Source of the DNA: Salinispora vitiensis
GTDB lineage: Bacteria; Actinomycetota; Actinomycetes; Mycobacteriales; Micromonosporaceae
DNA length: 64,000 nucleotides
Reading direction: 5' to 3'
Assembly: GCF_000378825.1 (NCBI RefSeq)
Contig: NZ_KB900388.1
Location: 3,312,426 to 3,376,425 of the forward strand
Positions 50,200-58,549 of the stretch are shown piece by piece. The notes under the pieces were generated by a model, which was given only the letters and a program-made list of their open reading frames with translations, was not told the DNA's origin and did no database searches. How positions within the stretch are numbered: position 1 is the first letter of the stretch; every line of letters begins with the position of its first letter. The translations under genes and the position numbers were made by a program.

Positions 50200-50621
50200 T
50201 GTCGAGCTGCCCCACCCGTGAGACCGATGCTGGGGCGACCCTAAAAGATGCCCGGCACCAAGTTCCCGCCAACCACCAATCGGTCCAATCCTCACAAACC
50301 TTTCCAACCTGGCCCACCACCACCAGCACCACCCCGCACACCAGTCCGCCCGCTCACGCCCCATCCATGAGGGCAGCTCGACAGCGCGCCGAACACCACC
50401 TTGCCTGCGACGCCCGGGGAAGGCGGCGGCCCTGGCCAGCGCGGATCGCGGCGCTGCCGTAGGAAGCTACTCGCTGCCAGTAGTCCGCACTCCCGCCGCA
50501 CCGCCCCCGCACCGCCACCGCACTGCCCCCGCCGCACCCCCGCCGCACCGCCGCCGCACTGCCGCACCGCCGCCGTCGAACCGGAACCACAGGGCCGGCC
50601 TTCAGCCGGAAGCCGAGGGGT

Positions 50622-51452
50622 TCAGCCGGAAGTCGAGCGCCGGCTTCTCAGTTCTCGCGCGGTCTCCTCGTCGGCGGGATAGAACGACTCGATCGACAGC
50701 TCGGAGAGGGTTACGTCCAATGGCGTACCAAAGGTTGCCACCGTGGTGAAGAGGTTGAGCACTCGGCCGTCTCGGCGCAGTCGCACCGGCACCACGATGT
50801 CGTTGGTCATCGGGCCGACGGCGTGGGCCGCACCGCCGGGGTAGCCCCGCAGCTCCTCCTCAAGGTCAACCAGATCGGGGTCGCCACTGAACTCCACCTG
50901 CCGGCCCAGCCGGTGCAGCAGGTGCCACCGCCACTCACCCAGGTTCACGATGTGCGGGGCCAACCCAGCCGGATGCAGACTCGCCCGGAGGACATTCGCC
51001 GGCGGCATGAGCAGCTCGGGTGCCACCAGTTCGGTGAGCACCGACAGGCTCTCGTTGGCCGCCACCAGGTTCCAACCCCGGTCAACGACGACGGCAGGGT
51101 ACGGTTCGTGCCCGTCGAGCACCTGTCGAATAGCAGCGCGGATGACAGTCATGGGCGGAGCGTCCAGCGCGTTCTCTGAATAGACCGGCGCAAACCCGGC
51201 GGCCAGCAGCAGCCGGTTCCGCTCCCGCAACGCCAGGTCCAGCCGATCCGCCAGCTGCAACACCATCTCCCGGCTCGGCGACGACCGCCCAGTCTCCAGG
51301 AAGCTGAGGTGTCGGGTGGAGATGTCGGCCCGGATGGAGAGCTCCAGCTGGCTGAGTCGGCGCCGCCGGCGCCAGTCCCGCAGCATCACCCCAACGGCCG
51401 GTCTCGTCACGGTCATCCCAGCATCGTCCGTCGCCGAGTTCTCGCTGTCCAT
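50622..51452 (-). CDS. XRE/MmyB-type helix-turn-helix regulator
   Basis: 276 residues from the ATG at 51452; ATG 51416 is an alternative. HTH RRRRRLSQLELSIRADISTR plus HLSFLETGRSSPSREMV. The C-terminal MmyB-like ligand-binding domain (about 100-270) has YPAVVVDRGWNLVAANESL and NLGEWRWHLLHRL. Regulators of this type control a neighbouring hydrolase, oxidoreductase or acyltransferase gene and bind a TACCT...AGGTA palindrome, which is found both at its own start and before the 49962 hydrolase. Confidence 0.88.
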   Translation of the reverse strand: MDSENSATDDAGMTVTRPAVGVMLRDWRRRRRLSQLELSIRADISTRHLSFLETGRSSPSREMVLQLADRLDLALRERNRLLLAAGFAPVYSENALDAPPMTVIRAAIRQVLDGHEPYPAVVVDRGWNLVAANESLSVLTELVAPELLMPPANVLRASLHPAGLAPHIVNLGEWRWHLLHRLGRQVEFSGDPDLVDLEEELRGYPGGAAHAVGPMTNDIVVPVRLRRDGRVLNLFTTVATFGTPLDVTLSELSIESFYPADEETARELRSRRSTSG

Positions 51453-51465
51453 TACCTGCGAGGTA
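51453..51465 (-). promoter_or_regulatory. operator of the MmyB-type regulator, own gene
   Basis: TACCTGCGAGGTA lies immediately before the ATG at 51452, so binding would block either transcription or a leaderless start. Confidence 0.7.
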
Positions 51466-51495
51466 GGGCCCCGCACCGGGCCAGCCGGCGTCCGG

Positions 51496-52647
51496 CTACC
51501 AGGTAACCAGGAGCTCGGCGGGGCCGTGCGTACGAAACGTCGGCCGCCACCGAACCGGTGCCCCGGGTACGGCGAGTGCCAGGCTGGGCAGCCGCCGGGC
51601 CAGTACGGTGATCGCCTCCTCGGCCTCGACCCGGGCTAGGGCCGCACCGAGGCAGAAGTGGGGGCCGTTGCCGAAGGCCAGCCGCGCGGAGTTTCCGTCC
51701 GCCCCGCGGGTGGCGGCGGCGATGCTCAGCAGCACGGTGTCGCCGGCCGGAATCGTGGCGCCCCCGATGGTCATCTCCTCGGTGGGGAAGCGACGGACGG
51801 CCGCAGGTGCGGGCGGTTCGAGGCGCAGCGTCTCCTCGACCGCCTCGGAGGCTTGCACCCCACGGAGGCTGCCGTGGTCAAGTAGGCGCAGCACGGTCGA
51901 GGCGATCAGGTTGGCGGTGTTCTCGTACCCGGCGAACAGGATCAGGAAGGCCAGTGAGGTCAACTCGTCCCGGGTAAGCCGGTCCCCCTCCTGCTCGGTA
52001 GCGACCAAGGCGCTGAGCAGGTCGTCACCGGGTCGCTGTTGTTTCGCATCGATCAGGTTGACGACGTAGCCGTGCAACTCGACGACCGCTCGCCGGATGG
52101 CGTCCCGGTCCGGCGGGTAGCTGGTGAGCATCGTGTCGGTCCAGGCCCGGAGATCGGTGCGCCCAGCTTCCGGTACGCCCAGCAGGTCGGCGATGACCTG
52201 GACAGAAAGCGGCGTGCAGTAGCCGGTGACCAGGTCGACGGGGCTACCCGTGGCGAGCACCGTGTCCGCGAGTTCCTCGGCGGTTCGTTGGACCCGGGGA
52301 CGCAGTGCGGCGACCCGCTGTGGGCTGAAAGCCGGGCCGACCAGGCGACGGAGTCGGGTGTGATCGGGTGCGTCCAGGTTGAGCAGGTTCGCGTCGAGGG
52401 CCGGCGGCAGCGCGAATCCGGACCAGCCGCCCCGGCTGTGCTTTCGGTTGAGGGCCAGGCGGGGGTCGGCCAGCGCCCGGGAGACCAGTTCCGGGCTGGT
52501 GACCAGCCAGGCCATTGAGGTATCCGGCAGCAGCACCTGATGCACGTCGCCGGTCTTTCGAAGCTGGTCGTACTCCTGCCCGAGTAGCGCGCCGGAACGG
52601 GGAATCGGGGCCAGCTGCGCCCGCGTCGGTTGGTCTTGGTACATCAC
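51496..52647 (-). CDS. cytochrome P450
   Basis: 383 residues with the bacterial CYP pattern: I-helix LFAGYENTANL (AGxExT instead of AGxDTT), K-helix EETLR, and heme-binding FGNGPHFCLGAALAR with the Cys ligand. It needs an electron donor, and no ferredoxin gene is adjacent. It sits 44 bases downstream of the regulator (same strand), so it might belong to that regulator's set. Substrate unknown. The ATG at 52647 follows no strong Shine-Dalgarno. Confidence 0.94.
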   Translation of the reverse strand: MMYQDQPTRAQLAPIPRSGALLGQEYDQLRKTGDVHQVLLPDTSMAWLVTSPELVSRALADPRLALNRKHSRGGWSGFALPPALDANLLNLDAPDHTRLRRLVGPAFSPQRVAALRPRVQRTAEELADTVLATGSPVDLVTGYCTPLSVQVIADLLGVPEAGRTDLRAWTDTMLTSYPPDRDAIRRAVVELHGYVVNLIDAKQQRPGDDLLSALVATEQEGDRLTRDELTSLAFLILFAGYENTANLIASTVLRLLDHGSLRGVQASEAVEETLRLEPPAPAAVRRFPTEEMTIGGATIPAGDTVLLSIAAATRGADGNSARLAFGNGPHFCLGAALARVEAEEAITVLARRLPSLALAVPGAPVRWRPTFRTHGPAELLVTW

Positions 52648-52762
52648 ACCAGCCTAGCGGCGAACCACCGACAGTCCGAAGTGGCAGAAGGTCGGCCGGC
52701 GAGCCGACGTGGTGGTGAGGGCCCCGCCGACCGACCTCAGCGGCTAGGTGCCGATCGGCCGA

Positions 52763-53194
52763 TCACGGTACGAGAAACAGGCGCCGGGCGATGCCGGGAT
52801 CCCGCAACGGCTTCACCGCCAACCGTACGAGGATCAGTGCGTTGTCGTCGCCGGCGATCCGGTTGGCGCTGAGCTCGCCGCAGGAGCGACACTGGTGAAT
52901 GATCATCCATTCACCGTCGGGCCGCACCGACATGCTCAACGCTTCCATCCGGCCGCGGCAGCTCGCGGCTCGGTCGCCCGGGATTCGCCGGTCCACGTGC
53001 AGACTGGCCAGGCAGTTCGGGCAGTGATTGCGGTGCGTGGTGCCGGGCGCCTCGGACGACACGTCCAGCCGGCAGCCCACGCATCGGAAGTCGTTCGCCC
53101 GATGCCCACCCTGGCGGTGGAGAACGTCCTTGTGTCGCTGTGGCCGCCGGTTGGCCCGCGCCCGCCCGTGCGCGCTTCTGCTCCGCCTTGGCAT
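52763..53194 (-). CDS. RNHCP-domain zinc-ribbon protein (copy 1)
   Basis: 143 residues. Basic N-terminus, then FRCVGCRLDV, the family motif RNHCPNCLASLHVD and a third cluster QCRSCGELSANRI. The six Cys and several His suggest two zinc sites. Shine-Dalgarno ACTGGAGGTATCGACG before the ATG. The downstream member of a two-gene operon whose copies are about 40 percent alike. Function unknown; RNHCP proteins are named after the motif and may bind nucleic acid. Confidence 0.9.
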   Translation of the reverse strand: MPRRSRSAHGRARANRRPQRHKDVLHRQGGHRANDFRCVGCRLDVSSEAPGTTHRNHCPNCLASLHVDRRIPGDRAASCRGRMEALSMSVRPDGEWMIIHQCRSCGELSANRIAGDDNALILVRLAVKPLRDPGIARRLFLVP

Positions 53195-53214
53195 CGTCGA
53201 TACCTCCAGTCGAT

Positions 53215-53595
53215 TCAGAGGTCGCCGAAGGTTTCGAGCGGAAACGGGGGCTGTGCCAGTGGGCGCACGGCGATACGCATCAAGATGAGCTGGTTGTCGT
53301 CGGCGCAGATGGGGTTGGCGGTCAGCTCATCGCAGCGTACGCAGCGGTGGATGACCATCCAGTCGCCGGTGCGGAGCACGGCGATGGCGATCGGCGACAT
53401 CCGGCCCTGACAATCACTGGGACCGCCCTCGACCCGATCCTGAACGTGCTGGGAGTGCAGACAGGACGGGCAGTGATTGCGCCGGATACCGTCTCCGGCA
53501 GCGGCGGAGACGGTGAGGCCGCACCGAATGCAGGAGAACGTGTCAATCTTGAGGATGTTCTGCGACGTACGCGAGAGAGTCTTCTTGGTGTTGGA
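53215..53595 (-). CDS. RNHCP-domain zinc-ribbon protein (copy 2)
   Basis: 126 residues from GTG 53595 (AAGGAGCACCCGG upstream). FSCIRCGLTV, RRNHCPSCLHSQHVQD and RCVRCDELTANPI repeat the pattern of its neighbour, indicating tandem duplication. Only about 20 bases separate the two genes. Its C-terminal segment (PLAQPPFPLETFGDL) is also conserved in copy 1. Confidence 0.9.
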   Translation of the reverse strand, partial: SNTKKTLSRTSQNILKIDTFSCIRCGLTVSAAAGDGIRRNHCPSCLHSQHVQDRVEGGPSDCQGRMSPIAIAVLRTGDWMVIHRCVRCDELTANPICADDNQLILMRIAVRPLAQPPFPLETFGDL

Positions 53596-53728
53596 CACCC
53601 GGGTGCTCCTTGCTGAAATGTCGGTAGGGACAGCAAGAGCAGGCCGAGCAGGCCTCGCCCCGACCCGGAGCGGCATCGGGAAAACGGACTACTGGACGGT
53701 GCAGCGAGGCGCGCTCGGCGCGGGCTGG

Positions 53729-53734
53729 ATCATA
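53729..53734 (-). promoter_or_regulatory. -10 region of the RNHCP operon
   Basis: TATGAT on the minus strand (53734-53729), 134 bases upstream of the GTG. The -35 is not convincing. Confidence 0.4.
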
Positions 53735-53830
53735 AAATCTCTCTCCCAGGGCAGCGGCCCAGAGCAGGGGAACGGAACTTTCGTCAGGGTAGGCAGCCCA
53801 CACCGCCGATGTCACCCGGATTATCGAGCA

Positions 53831-53857
53831 CCCAGCTCATCCCCACCATGAGCTGGG
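53831..53857. terminator. hairpin between RNHCP operon and DeoR gene
   Basis: CCCAGCTCAT (53831-53840) and ATGAGCTGGG (53848-53857), perfect 10-base arms with a 7-base loop. It follows the 3' end of the DeoR-type gene (53908) on the minus strand. Confidence 0.6.
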
Positions 53858-53907
53858 CTCACGGGACCAGCCCAGGGAACCGGCCGCCCACGGAACCGGC
53901 CCACGGG

Positions 53908-54666
53908 TCACACCTGGCGCACGGCGACGCCGAGGGCTTTCAGGGCGTCCACCTCCTCGTCGGGGGCGTCGTCGGCGGTCACGACGGCCTGCAGCGCAGT
54001 GGCGGGAGCGACTAGGGCGAGGGCGGTACGGGAGAGTTTGGCCGCCTCGGCTACCACGATGACGCGGTGGGCCGCGGCTATCGCGGCGCGTTTGATCGCG
54101 GCGTCAGCCAGGTCGTACGCGGTCAGCCCGTTGGCGGCGGTCAGGCCGCAGCAGCCGATGACCGCGGTGTCGAAGCGCAGCGCGGCGAGGGATGCCTCCG
54201 CCAGGGGGCCGGTCAGCGCCAGCTCGCCGGGGCGGGGCTCCCCACCGGGCAGGAGCAGCCGCAGTTGGGGTGCGCCGACGAGGGCGTTGGTCGCGTGCAG
54301 GGACAGCGGCATGACGGTAAGGCGGCGGTGCGCCAGTGCGCGGGCCACCGCTAGGCAGGTGGTGCCGGCGTCGATGACGACCGCCTCGCCGTCGGCGATC
54401 ATCTCGGCCACCGCCGCGGCGATTCGTTGTTTGACCTCCACGCCGTCGTTCGCCCGAAGCGCGAACGGGGGTTCCTCGCCGCGCAGCAGCACGCTTCTGG
54501 CCCCGCCCCGGTAGCGCTCAAGCAGGCCCTGCTCGGCCAGGAGCTCCAGGTCGCGACGGACGGTCATCTCCGAGGTGCCGGTTTGCTCCGCCAGCTCCGC
54601 GACGCTGAGCTGGCCGGCCCGGCGTACGGCATCGGTGATGTGTCGGTGTCGGTCCACGCTCGCCAT
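53908..54666 (-). CDS. DeoR/GlpR-family transcriptional regulator
   Basis: 252 residues from ATG 54666 (GGGGG upstream; 54681 possible). HTH VAELAEQTGTSEMTVRRDLE plus LLAEQGLLERYRGG. The C-terminal DeoR sensor domain has KQRIAAAVAEMIADG, VVIDAGTTCLAVARAL, DTAVIGCCGLTAANG and KLSRTALALVAP. These proteins sense phosphorylated sugars. Divergent from the MFS gene with 72 bases between, so it probably regulates that transporter. Confidence 0.93.
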   Translation of the reverse strand: MASVDRHRHITDAVRRAGQLSVAELAEQTGTSEMTVRRDLELLAEQGLLERYRGGARSVLLRGEEPPFALRANDGVEVKQRIAAAVAEMIADGEAVVIDAGTTCLAVARALAHRRLTVMPLSLHATNALVGAPQLRLLLPGGEPRPGELALTGPLAEASLAALRFDTAVIGCCGLTAANGLTAYDLADAAIKRAAIAAAHRVIVVAEAAKLSRTALALVAPATALQAVVTADDAPDEEVDALKALGVAVRQV

Positions 54667-54689
54667 CCCCCCATTGAACACTAGTTGCG

Positions 54690-54750
54690 TTCAAATTTCG
54701 AGGTTCGAACAAAAAATATGTTTGCTATGTTCGCTTGCATGTTTGAATCG
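54690..54750. promoter_or_regulatory. AT-rich divergent promoter with repeated ATGTTYG motifs
   Basis: GTTCGAAC (about 54703-54710) is a palindrome, followed by three direct repeats ATGTTTG, ATGTTCG, ATGTTTG at 54718, 54727 and 54739. This is the most AT-rich stretch in the neighbourhood. Likely DeoR operator array and promoter. Confidence 0.5.
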
Positions 54751-55992
54751 CTGCGGGCGGCCCGGCTGGCCACCTTCGCCTACTTCACCCTCAACGGCTT
54801 CATCCTGGGGATCTGGGTCGTCCATATCCCTGTCATCGAGCACCGGGCCGGCATCAGCCACGCCACACTCGGTTGGCTCCTGCTACTCCTCGGCGCCGGC
54901 GCCTTCGTCGGGATGCACGTCGTGGGGCCCCTCACCGACCGCTTCGGCGCGCGTCGAGTCGTCCCGCTGAGCGCGGCCCTGTGCAGCGCGACGCTGATCC
55001 CGCCCGCCTTCGCTGGGAACGCCGGGGCACTGGGCCTGGCACTACTGGTGCTGGGTATCGGCAACGGCTGCCTGGACGTCAGCATGAACGCCCACGCGGT
55101 GCAGGTCGAGGCCGGATACAAACGCCCGATCATGTCCGCGTTCCATGCCATGTTCTCCGTCGGCGGAGTCCTCGCCGCGCTGGTCGGCGCGCGGACCCTC
55201 AGCTGGGACTGGAGCCCAACCACCACGCTGACCACGGTCAGCCTCCTCGGCCTGGCAGCCACCGCCGTCGCCGCACCCGCACTGCTGTCGTTGCCGACGA
55301 ACACCGGCGCGCGGATCCCAGCCAGCACCACCAGGAGCCGCCGGACCAAAACTCCGCTGCGCATCTGGGCGCTCGCCGGGCTCGCACTGATCCTGATGCT
55401 CACCGAAGGCGTCGCCAACGACTGGAGCACGTTGTCCCTGCGCGACGCGTTCGACACCCCGGCCGCCACCGCCACGCTCGCCTATGGCGCCTTCGCCGCC
55501 GCCATGACGATTGGACGCTTCCTCACCGACACCATCGCCGCCCGCTTCGGCCCGGCGGCCATCGTCCGGTACGGCTGCGCGCTGGCCGCGCTCGCCCTCA
55601 CCACCATCGCGCTCGCGCCGTCGATCCCACTCGCTCTCGCCGGGTGGACACTGCTCGGAATCGGTCTCTCCGGCGCCGTCCCGCAGCTCTTCAGCGCGGC
55701 CGGTCACGCCGACCCGGGTGCTGCCGGCACCAACGTCTCCCGCGTCGCGGGCCTCGGCTACCTCGGCATGCTCGGTGGACCCGCCGTCATCGGGCCGCTC
55801 ACCCAACTGATGCCCCTGAACTACACGTTCGTCCTGCCCGCGCTCCTCTGCCTGGTCGCCGCGCTCGCGGCCCACGTCCTTCACCCCCAAGCGGGAGAGG
55901 CTCGGCTCGACGACGAGGTTCCGCAGCCGGTTCGGACCGCGCCCGCTGCACGAACCGTACGGAGTACCAGAACGGGCGGCGGCGCCTATTGA
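54739..55992 (+). CDS. MFS transporter
   Basis: About 417 residues with 12 predicted membrane helices. Start ATG 54739, with a TATGTT -10 candidate seven bases upstream suggesting a leaderless message; ATGs 54718 and 54727 are alternatives. Motifs PLTDRFGARRVVPLSAAL (MFS motif A after helix 2) and LGIGNGCLDVSMNAHAVQVE place it near the sugar/YbjJ-like subgroup. Divergence from the DeoR regulator supports a sugar or nucleoside substrate. The last 40 residues are disordered. Confidence 0.9.
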   Translation: MFESLRAARLATFAYFTLNGFILGIWVVHIPVIEHRAGISHATLGWLLLLLGAGAFVGMHVVGPLTDRFGARRVVPLSAALCSATLIPPAFAGNAGALGLALLVLGIGNGCLDVSMNAHAVQVEAGYKRPIMSAFHAMFSVGGVLAALVGARTLSWDWSPTTTLTTVSLLGLAATAVAAPALLSLPTNTGARIPASTTRSRRTKTPLRIWALAGLALILMLTEGVANDWSTLSLRDAFDTPAATATLAYGAFAAAMTIGRFLTDTIAARFGPAAIVRYGCALAALALTTIALAPSIPLALAGWTLLGIGLSGAVPQLFSAAGHADPGAAGTNVSRVAGLGYLGMLGGPAVIGPLTQLMPLNYTFVLPALLCLVAALAAHVLHPQAGEARLDDEVPQPVRTAPAARTVRSTRTGGGAY

Positions 55993-56037
55993 TCAGCCTG
56001 CGGCGACGGCCGCTACGGGGCATTGGTGTATCACCGG

Positions 56038-57213
56038 TCACCCCGTCTGGGTGGGTGGGGAGGCCAGAGCCGGGCTCAGTGCGAGGGTGATCACTAGCGA
56101 GGCGGCGGCCATCACGGCCATCGCGGTGCCCGGCGGCAAGTGCTGGGCGACCAGACCGGCGGTGACAGCGCCGACCGCCTGCATGGTTAGCATGCCGGAA
56201 CTGTGCAAGCCCAACGCCTGCCCACGCAGCTCGTCCGGCGTCAGCGCCAGCAACCGCTCCTGCAGCAGCAACCCCGCGCCGAACCCGGCCGAGGCCAGCC
56301 CCACCGCGACGATCGCCAGCGGCAGGCCCGGCGCGAGCGCGAAGACGAGGTACGGCACCGCCAGCAGCAGGCGGAACGGCGTGATGAACGCCGCCCGCCG
56401 CCCCGGCGGCAGGAACCGCCCGGTGACCATGTCCCCGGCCAGCATGCCCAGCGCCCCGGCCACGAACAGCGCCCCGGCGGCGCCGGGGGCATACGGGATG
56501 AACAGCGCCTCGCACCCCACGACCAACCCGTTGGGCACCCACAGCGACAGGTAGACCGCGCGCCGCGGGCGCGACGACCACAGCAGCGCGTTGCCGCGCC
56601 ACGTCTGGCGGACCGACGGGCGGCCGACCGCGCGGGGTGGGCGGCGCACCAGCGCGACCCGCCAGCACAGGGCGGCCACCAAGGCCAGACAGGCGCTGCC
56701 CAGCATCGCCAGCCGCGGCGACACCCCGGCTGCCACCAGAACGCCGCCGAGGCCAAACCCGGCGATCTGCATCGCCCCGACGGACATGTTCGTCACCGAA
56801 CGGCCCAGCAGGTAACCGCCCTCGGGCAGGATCTGCGCCAGCAGGCCCCAGCGGATACCGCCGCCGAGCGAGCTGACCAACCCGAGCAGCAGCAGGACCG
56901 CCAGGATGCAGGCCACCGGCAGGCCCGGCACGGCCATCACCAGGTATCCGGACGCGCCAACCAGCGCGATCGTCGTCATAGCCGCTCTGGGCGGCACCCG
57001 GTCGGCCGCGGACAGCAGCGTCATCGCGCCGACCACCTGCATGATCGACGCGCCGAACATGGTGATCGCGGACAGCAACGGCGACCCGGTGCGCTCGAAC
57101 ACGAGGGTGGCAAGCGCCAGCCCGTTCAGGGTGCCCGCGGCCACCTGCAATGACACCGCGGTGAAGAACCCGCGGAACTCCCGGTGCGCGAACAGCTCGC
57201 GATAGGTCTGCAC
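56038..57213 (-). CDS. MFS transporter, drug-efflux type
   Basis: 391 residues with about 12 helices (FFTAVSLQVAAGTLNGLAL, ACILAVLLLLGLVSSLGGG, LAMLGSACLALVAALCWRVA). The cytoplasmic loop ADRVPPRAAMT fills the motif A position. Typical of small actinobacterial efflux carriers of unknown substrate. Divergent from the ArsR-like gene at 57273 with 60 bases between, so it is probably its target. Confidence 0.88.
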   Translation of the reverse strand: MQTYRELFAHREFRGFFTAVSLQVAAGTLNGLALATLVFERTGSPLLSAITMFGASIMQVVGAMTLLSAADRVPPRAAMTTIALVGASGYLVMAVPGLPVACILAVLLLLGLVSSLGGGIRWGLLAQILPEGGYLLGRSVTNMSVGAMQIAGFGLGGVLVAAGVSPRLAMLGSACLALVAALCWRVALVRRPPRAVGRPSVRQTWRGNALLWSSRPRRAVYLSLWVPNGLVVGCEALFIPYAPGAAGALFVAGALGMLAGDMVTGRFLPPGRRAAFITPFRLLLAVPYLVFALAPGLPLAIVAVGLASAGFGAGLLLQERLLALTPDELRGQALGLHSSGMLTMQAVGAVTAGLVAQHLPPGTAMAVMAAASLVITLALSPALASPPTQTG

Positions 57214-57252
57214 GGCGGGCAGTGTCCGGCGGCGGAGAAGTCTGCAGCTACA

Positions 57253-57272
57253 GTTTCGCGGGGAGGCGAAAC
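57253..57272. promoter_or_regulatory. inverted repeat with Shine-Dalgarno in its loop
   Basis: GTTTCGC (57253-57259) and GCGAAAC (57266-57272) are perfect arms around GGGGAG, which is the Shine-Dalgarno of the GTG at 57273. It may act as operator, RNA hairpin, or both. Confidence 0.6.
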
Positions 57273-58235
57273 GTGGGCGTCTGGGTGATCGACACCGACG
57301 TGCTGGCGGACAGCCGGTTCACGGTGTCGCCGCTGACCGAGGCGCTGGCGTGCCTGAACCTGCTGGAGTACGGGCATGCGCCGCCGGGGCAGCAGGAGTG
57401 GCTGCGGGCGCACGTGGGGGCGTACCGGCGGATGATGGCGACCGACCCGGTGCGGCGGCCGCTGGTGCGCGCGGCGCTGCGGGCCCGCTCGGTCGCCGAC
57501 TTCCTCGCCGTGCCGCCGCAGCTGGGCGACAGCCTCGCGGCCGAACTGGCCCGGGTACGCCGCACTCCGGCCGCCACAGCCCTGGCCGACCTGCGGGCCG
57601 ACGGCCCGGTCGACGCCTCGCTCGACCGACCTGACCTGGCCGAACGCGCCGCCGATCTGCTGGAGTGGGTGTGGACGCACACCGTCGAACCCGATTGGGC
57701 ACGGCGGCGACGGCTGTTCGAGGCCGACATCGTCGCCCGCGCACAGCAGCTCGGCGCGGTCGGTTGGAAGGCTGCACTCGACCGCCTACGGCCCGGCATG
57801 CGGTGGCTGGGCGACGGCCGGTTGCAGATCAACGCGTACGACAACCCGCCCCGCACCCTGTCCAGTGCGCAGCTGCTGTTCATCCCGAGCAGCGCCCGGC
57901 GCGGCTGGGTAGCCTGGCGGCTGCCGAAACGGTACGCGGTGATCTATCCGTGTTCGGCGCGGCTGGCGGAGCCAGGCGGCAGCGCACCGCCGCAGGCGCT
58001 GGCGCGGCTGCTCGGACCGGGGCGGGCGGAGACGCTGTGTCTGCTCGACACACCGCTGAGCACCACGCAGCTGGTGGCGCTGACCGGCAGCGGGCTCGGG
58101 TCGATCGGCAGACATCTGCGGGTGCTGCTCGACGCACAGCTCGTACGCCGCAGGCGGGCAGGGCGCTCGGTGCTCTACTACCGCACCGACAGCGGCGAAC
58201 ACCTCGTCCGCAGCAACCGCCACCCGACGCCGTGA
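57273..58235 (+). CDS. DUF5937 / ArsR-type winged-helix regulator
   Basis: 320 residues from GTG 57273. The N-terminal 230 residues match the DUF5937 type (VIDTDVLADSRFTVSPL, YRRMMATDPVRRPLVRA). The C-terminal 80 residues are an ArsR-like winged helix (LCLLDTPLSTTQLVALTGSG, LGSIGRHLRVLLDAQLV, VLYYRTDSGEHLV). Family members are divergent from MFS efflux genes, as here, and repress them. The palindrome overlapping its start suggests autorepression. Confidence 0.85.
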   Translation: MGVWVIDTDVLADSRFTVSPLTEALACLNLLEYGHAPPGQQEWLRAHVGAYRRMMATDPVRRPLVRAALRARSVADFLAVPPQLGDSLAAELARVRRTPAATALADLRADGPVDASLDRPDLAERAADLLEWVWTHTVEPDWARRRRLFEADIVARAQQLGAVGWKAALDRLRPGMRWLGDGRLQINAYDNPPRTLSSAQLLFIPSSARRGWVAWRLPKRYAVIYPCSARLAEPGGSAPPQALARLLGPGRAETLCLLDTPLSTTQLVALTGSGLGSIGRHLRVLLDAQLVRRRRAGRSVLYYRTDSGEHLVRSNRHPTP

Positions 58236-58549
58236 CCACTCACCCAGCCGCTGATGATCAAGAAGGCCCCTGCCACCTTCTCACGGGAACCGGACATCGG
58301 TGCCAACAAAATCCGGACGGTGCCACCACTGGTGCCAACAACCGTGGACGGTGCCAGCTTCAGGTGGACCGGACAAACGGGCCCGGGGCACAGCAGGACG
58401 GGAAGGCTGTTTAGATAAGGCTCTAGGTTGACAGTCTTCAAATCAGGGGGCAGACTAGAGCTTGCTTCGAGAAACATCTAGACAGCGAAGCCGGCGTCGC
58501 ACCCCCCCCACGCCGATAACCAGATGACGAACCCAGCAGGAGGAAAACC
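58236..58549. other. intergenic region, regulatory and possible mobile relic
   Basis: Four GGTGCCA copies lie at 58299, 58319, 58331 and 58350, which could be the remnant of an insertion-sequence end or a protein-binding cluster. The rest is the promoter region of the arsI-type gene. No gene seen. Confidence 0.5.
58428..58441 (+). promoter_or_regulatory. -35/ArsR-like operator of the arsI-type gene
   Basis: TTGACAGTCTTCAA contains a consensus -35 TTGACA and an imperfect dyad TTGA/TCAA, as in ArsR-controlled promoters. The -10 is unclear. The start codon is 109 bases on. Confidence 0.4.

Larger units (their letters stand above)
49963..50621. other. long intergenic region with operator and low-complexity repeats
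   Basis: No gene is convincing. It holds the palindrome TACCTGCAAGGTA (50087-50099), three 16-base repeats (50152-50199) and, at about 50500-50580, a C-rich CCGCACCGC low-complexity tract. The rest shows nothing I can interpret. Confidence 0.6.

Noticed and set aside
53543..53815. 90-residue minus-strand frame upstream of the RNHCP operon
   Set aside because: It overlaps the RNHCP start and its own -10 region, and its Cys-rich end is the neighbouring gene in another frame.
58236..58440. GGTGCCA cluster as an insertion-sequence terminus
   Set aside because: No transposase gene, inverted repeat or target duplication is visible.
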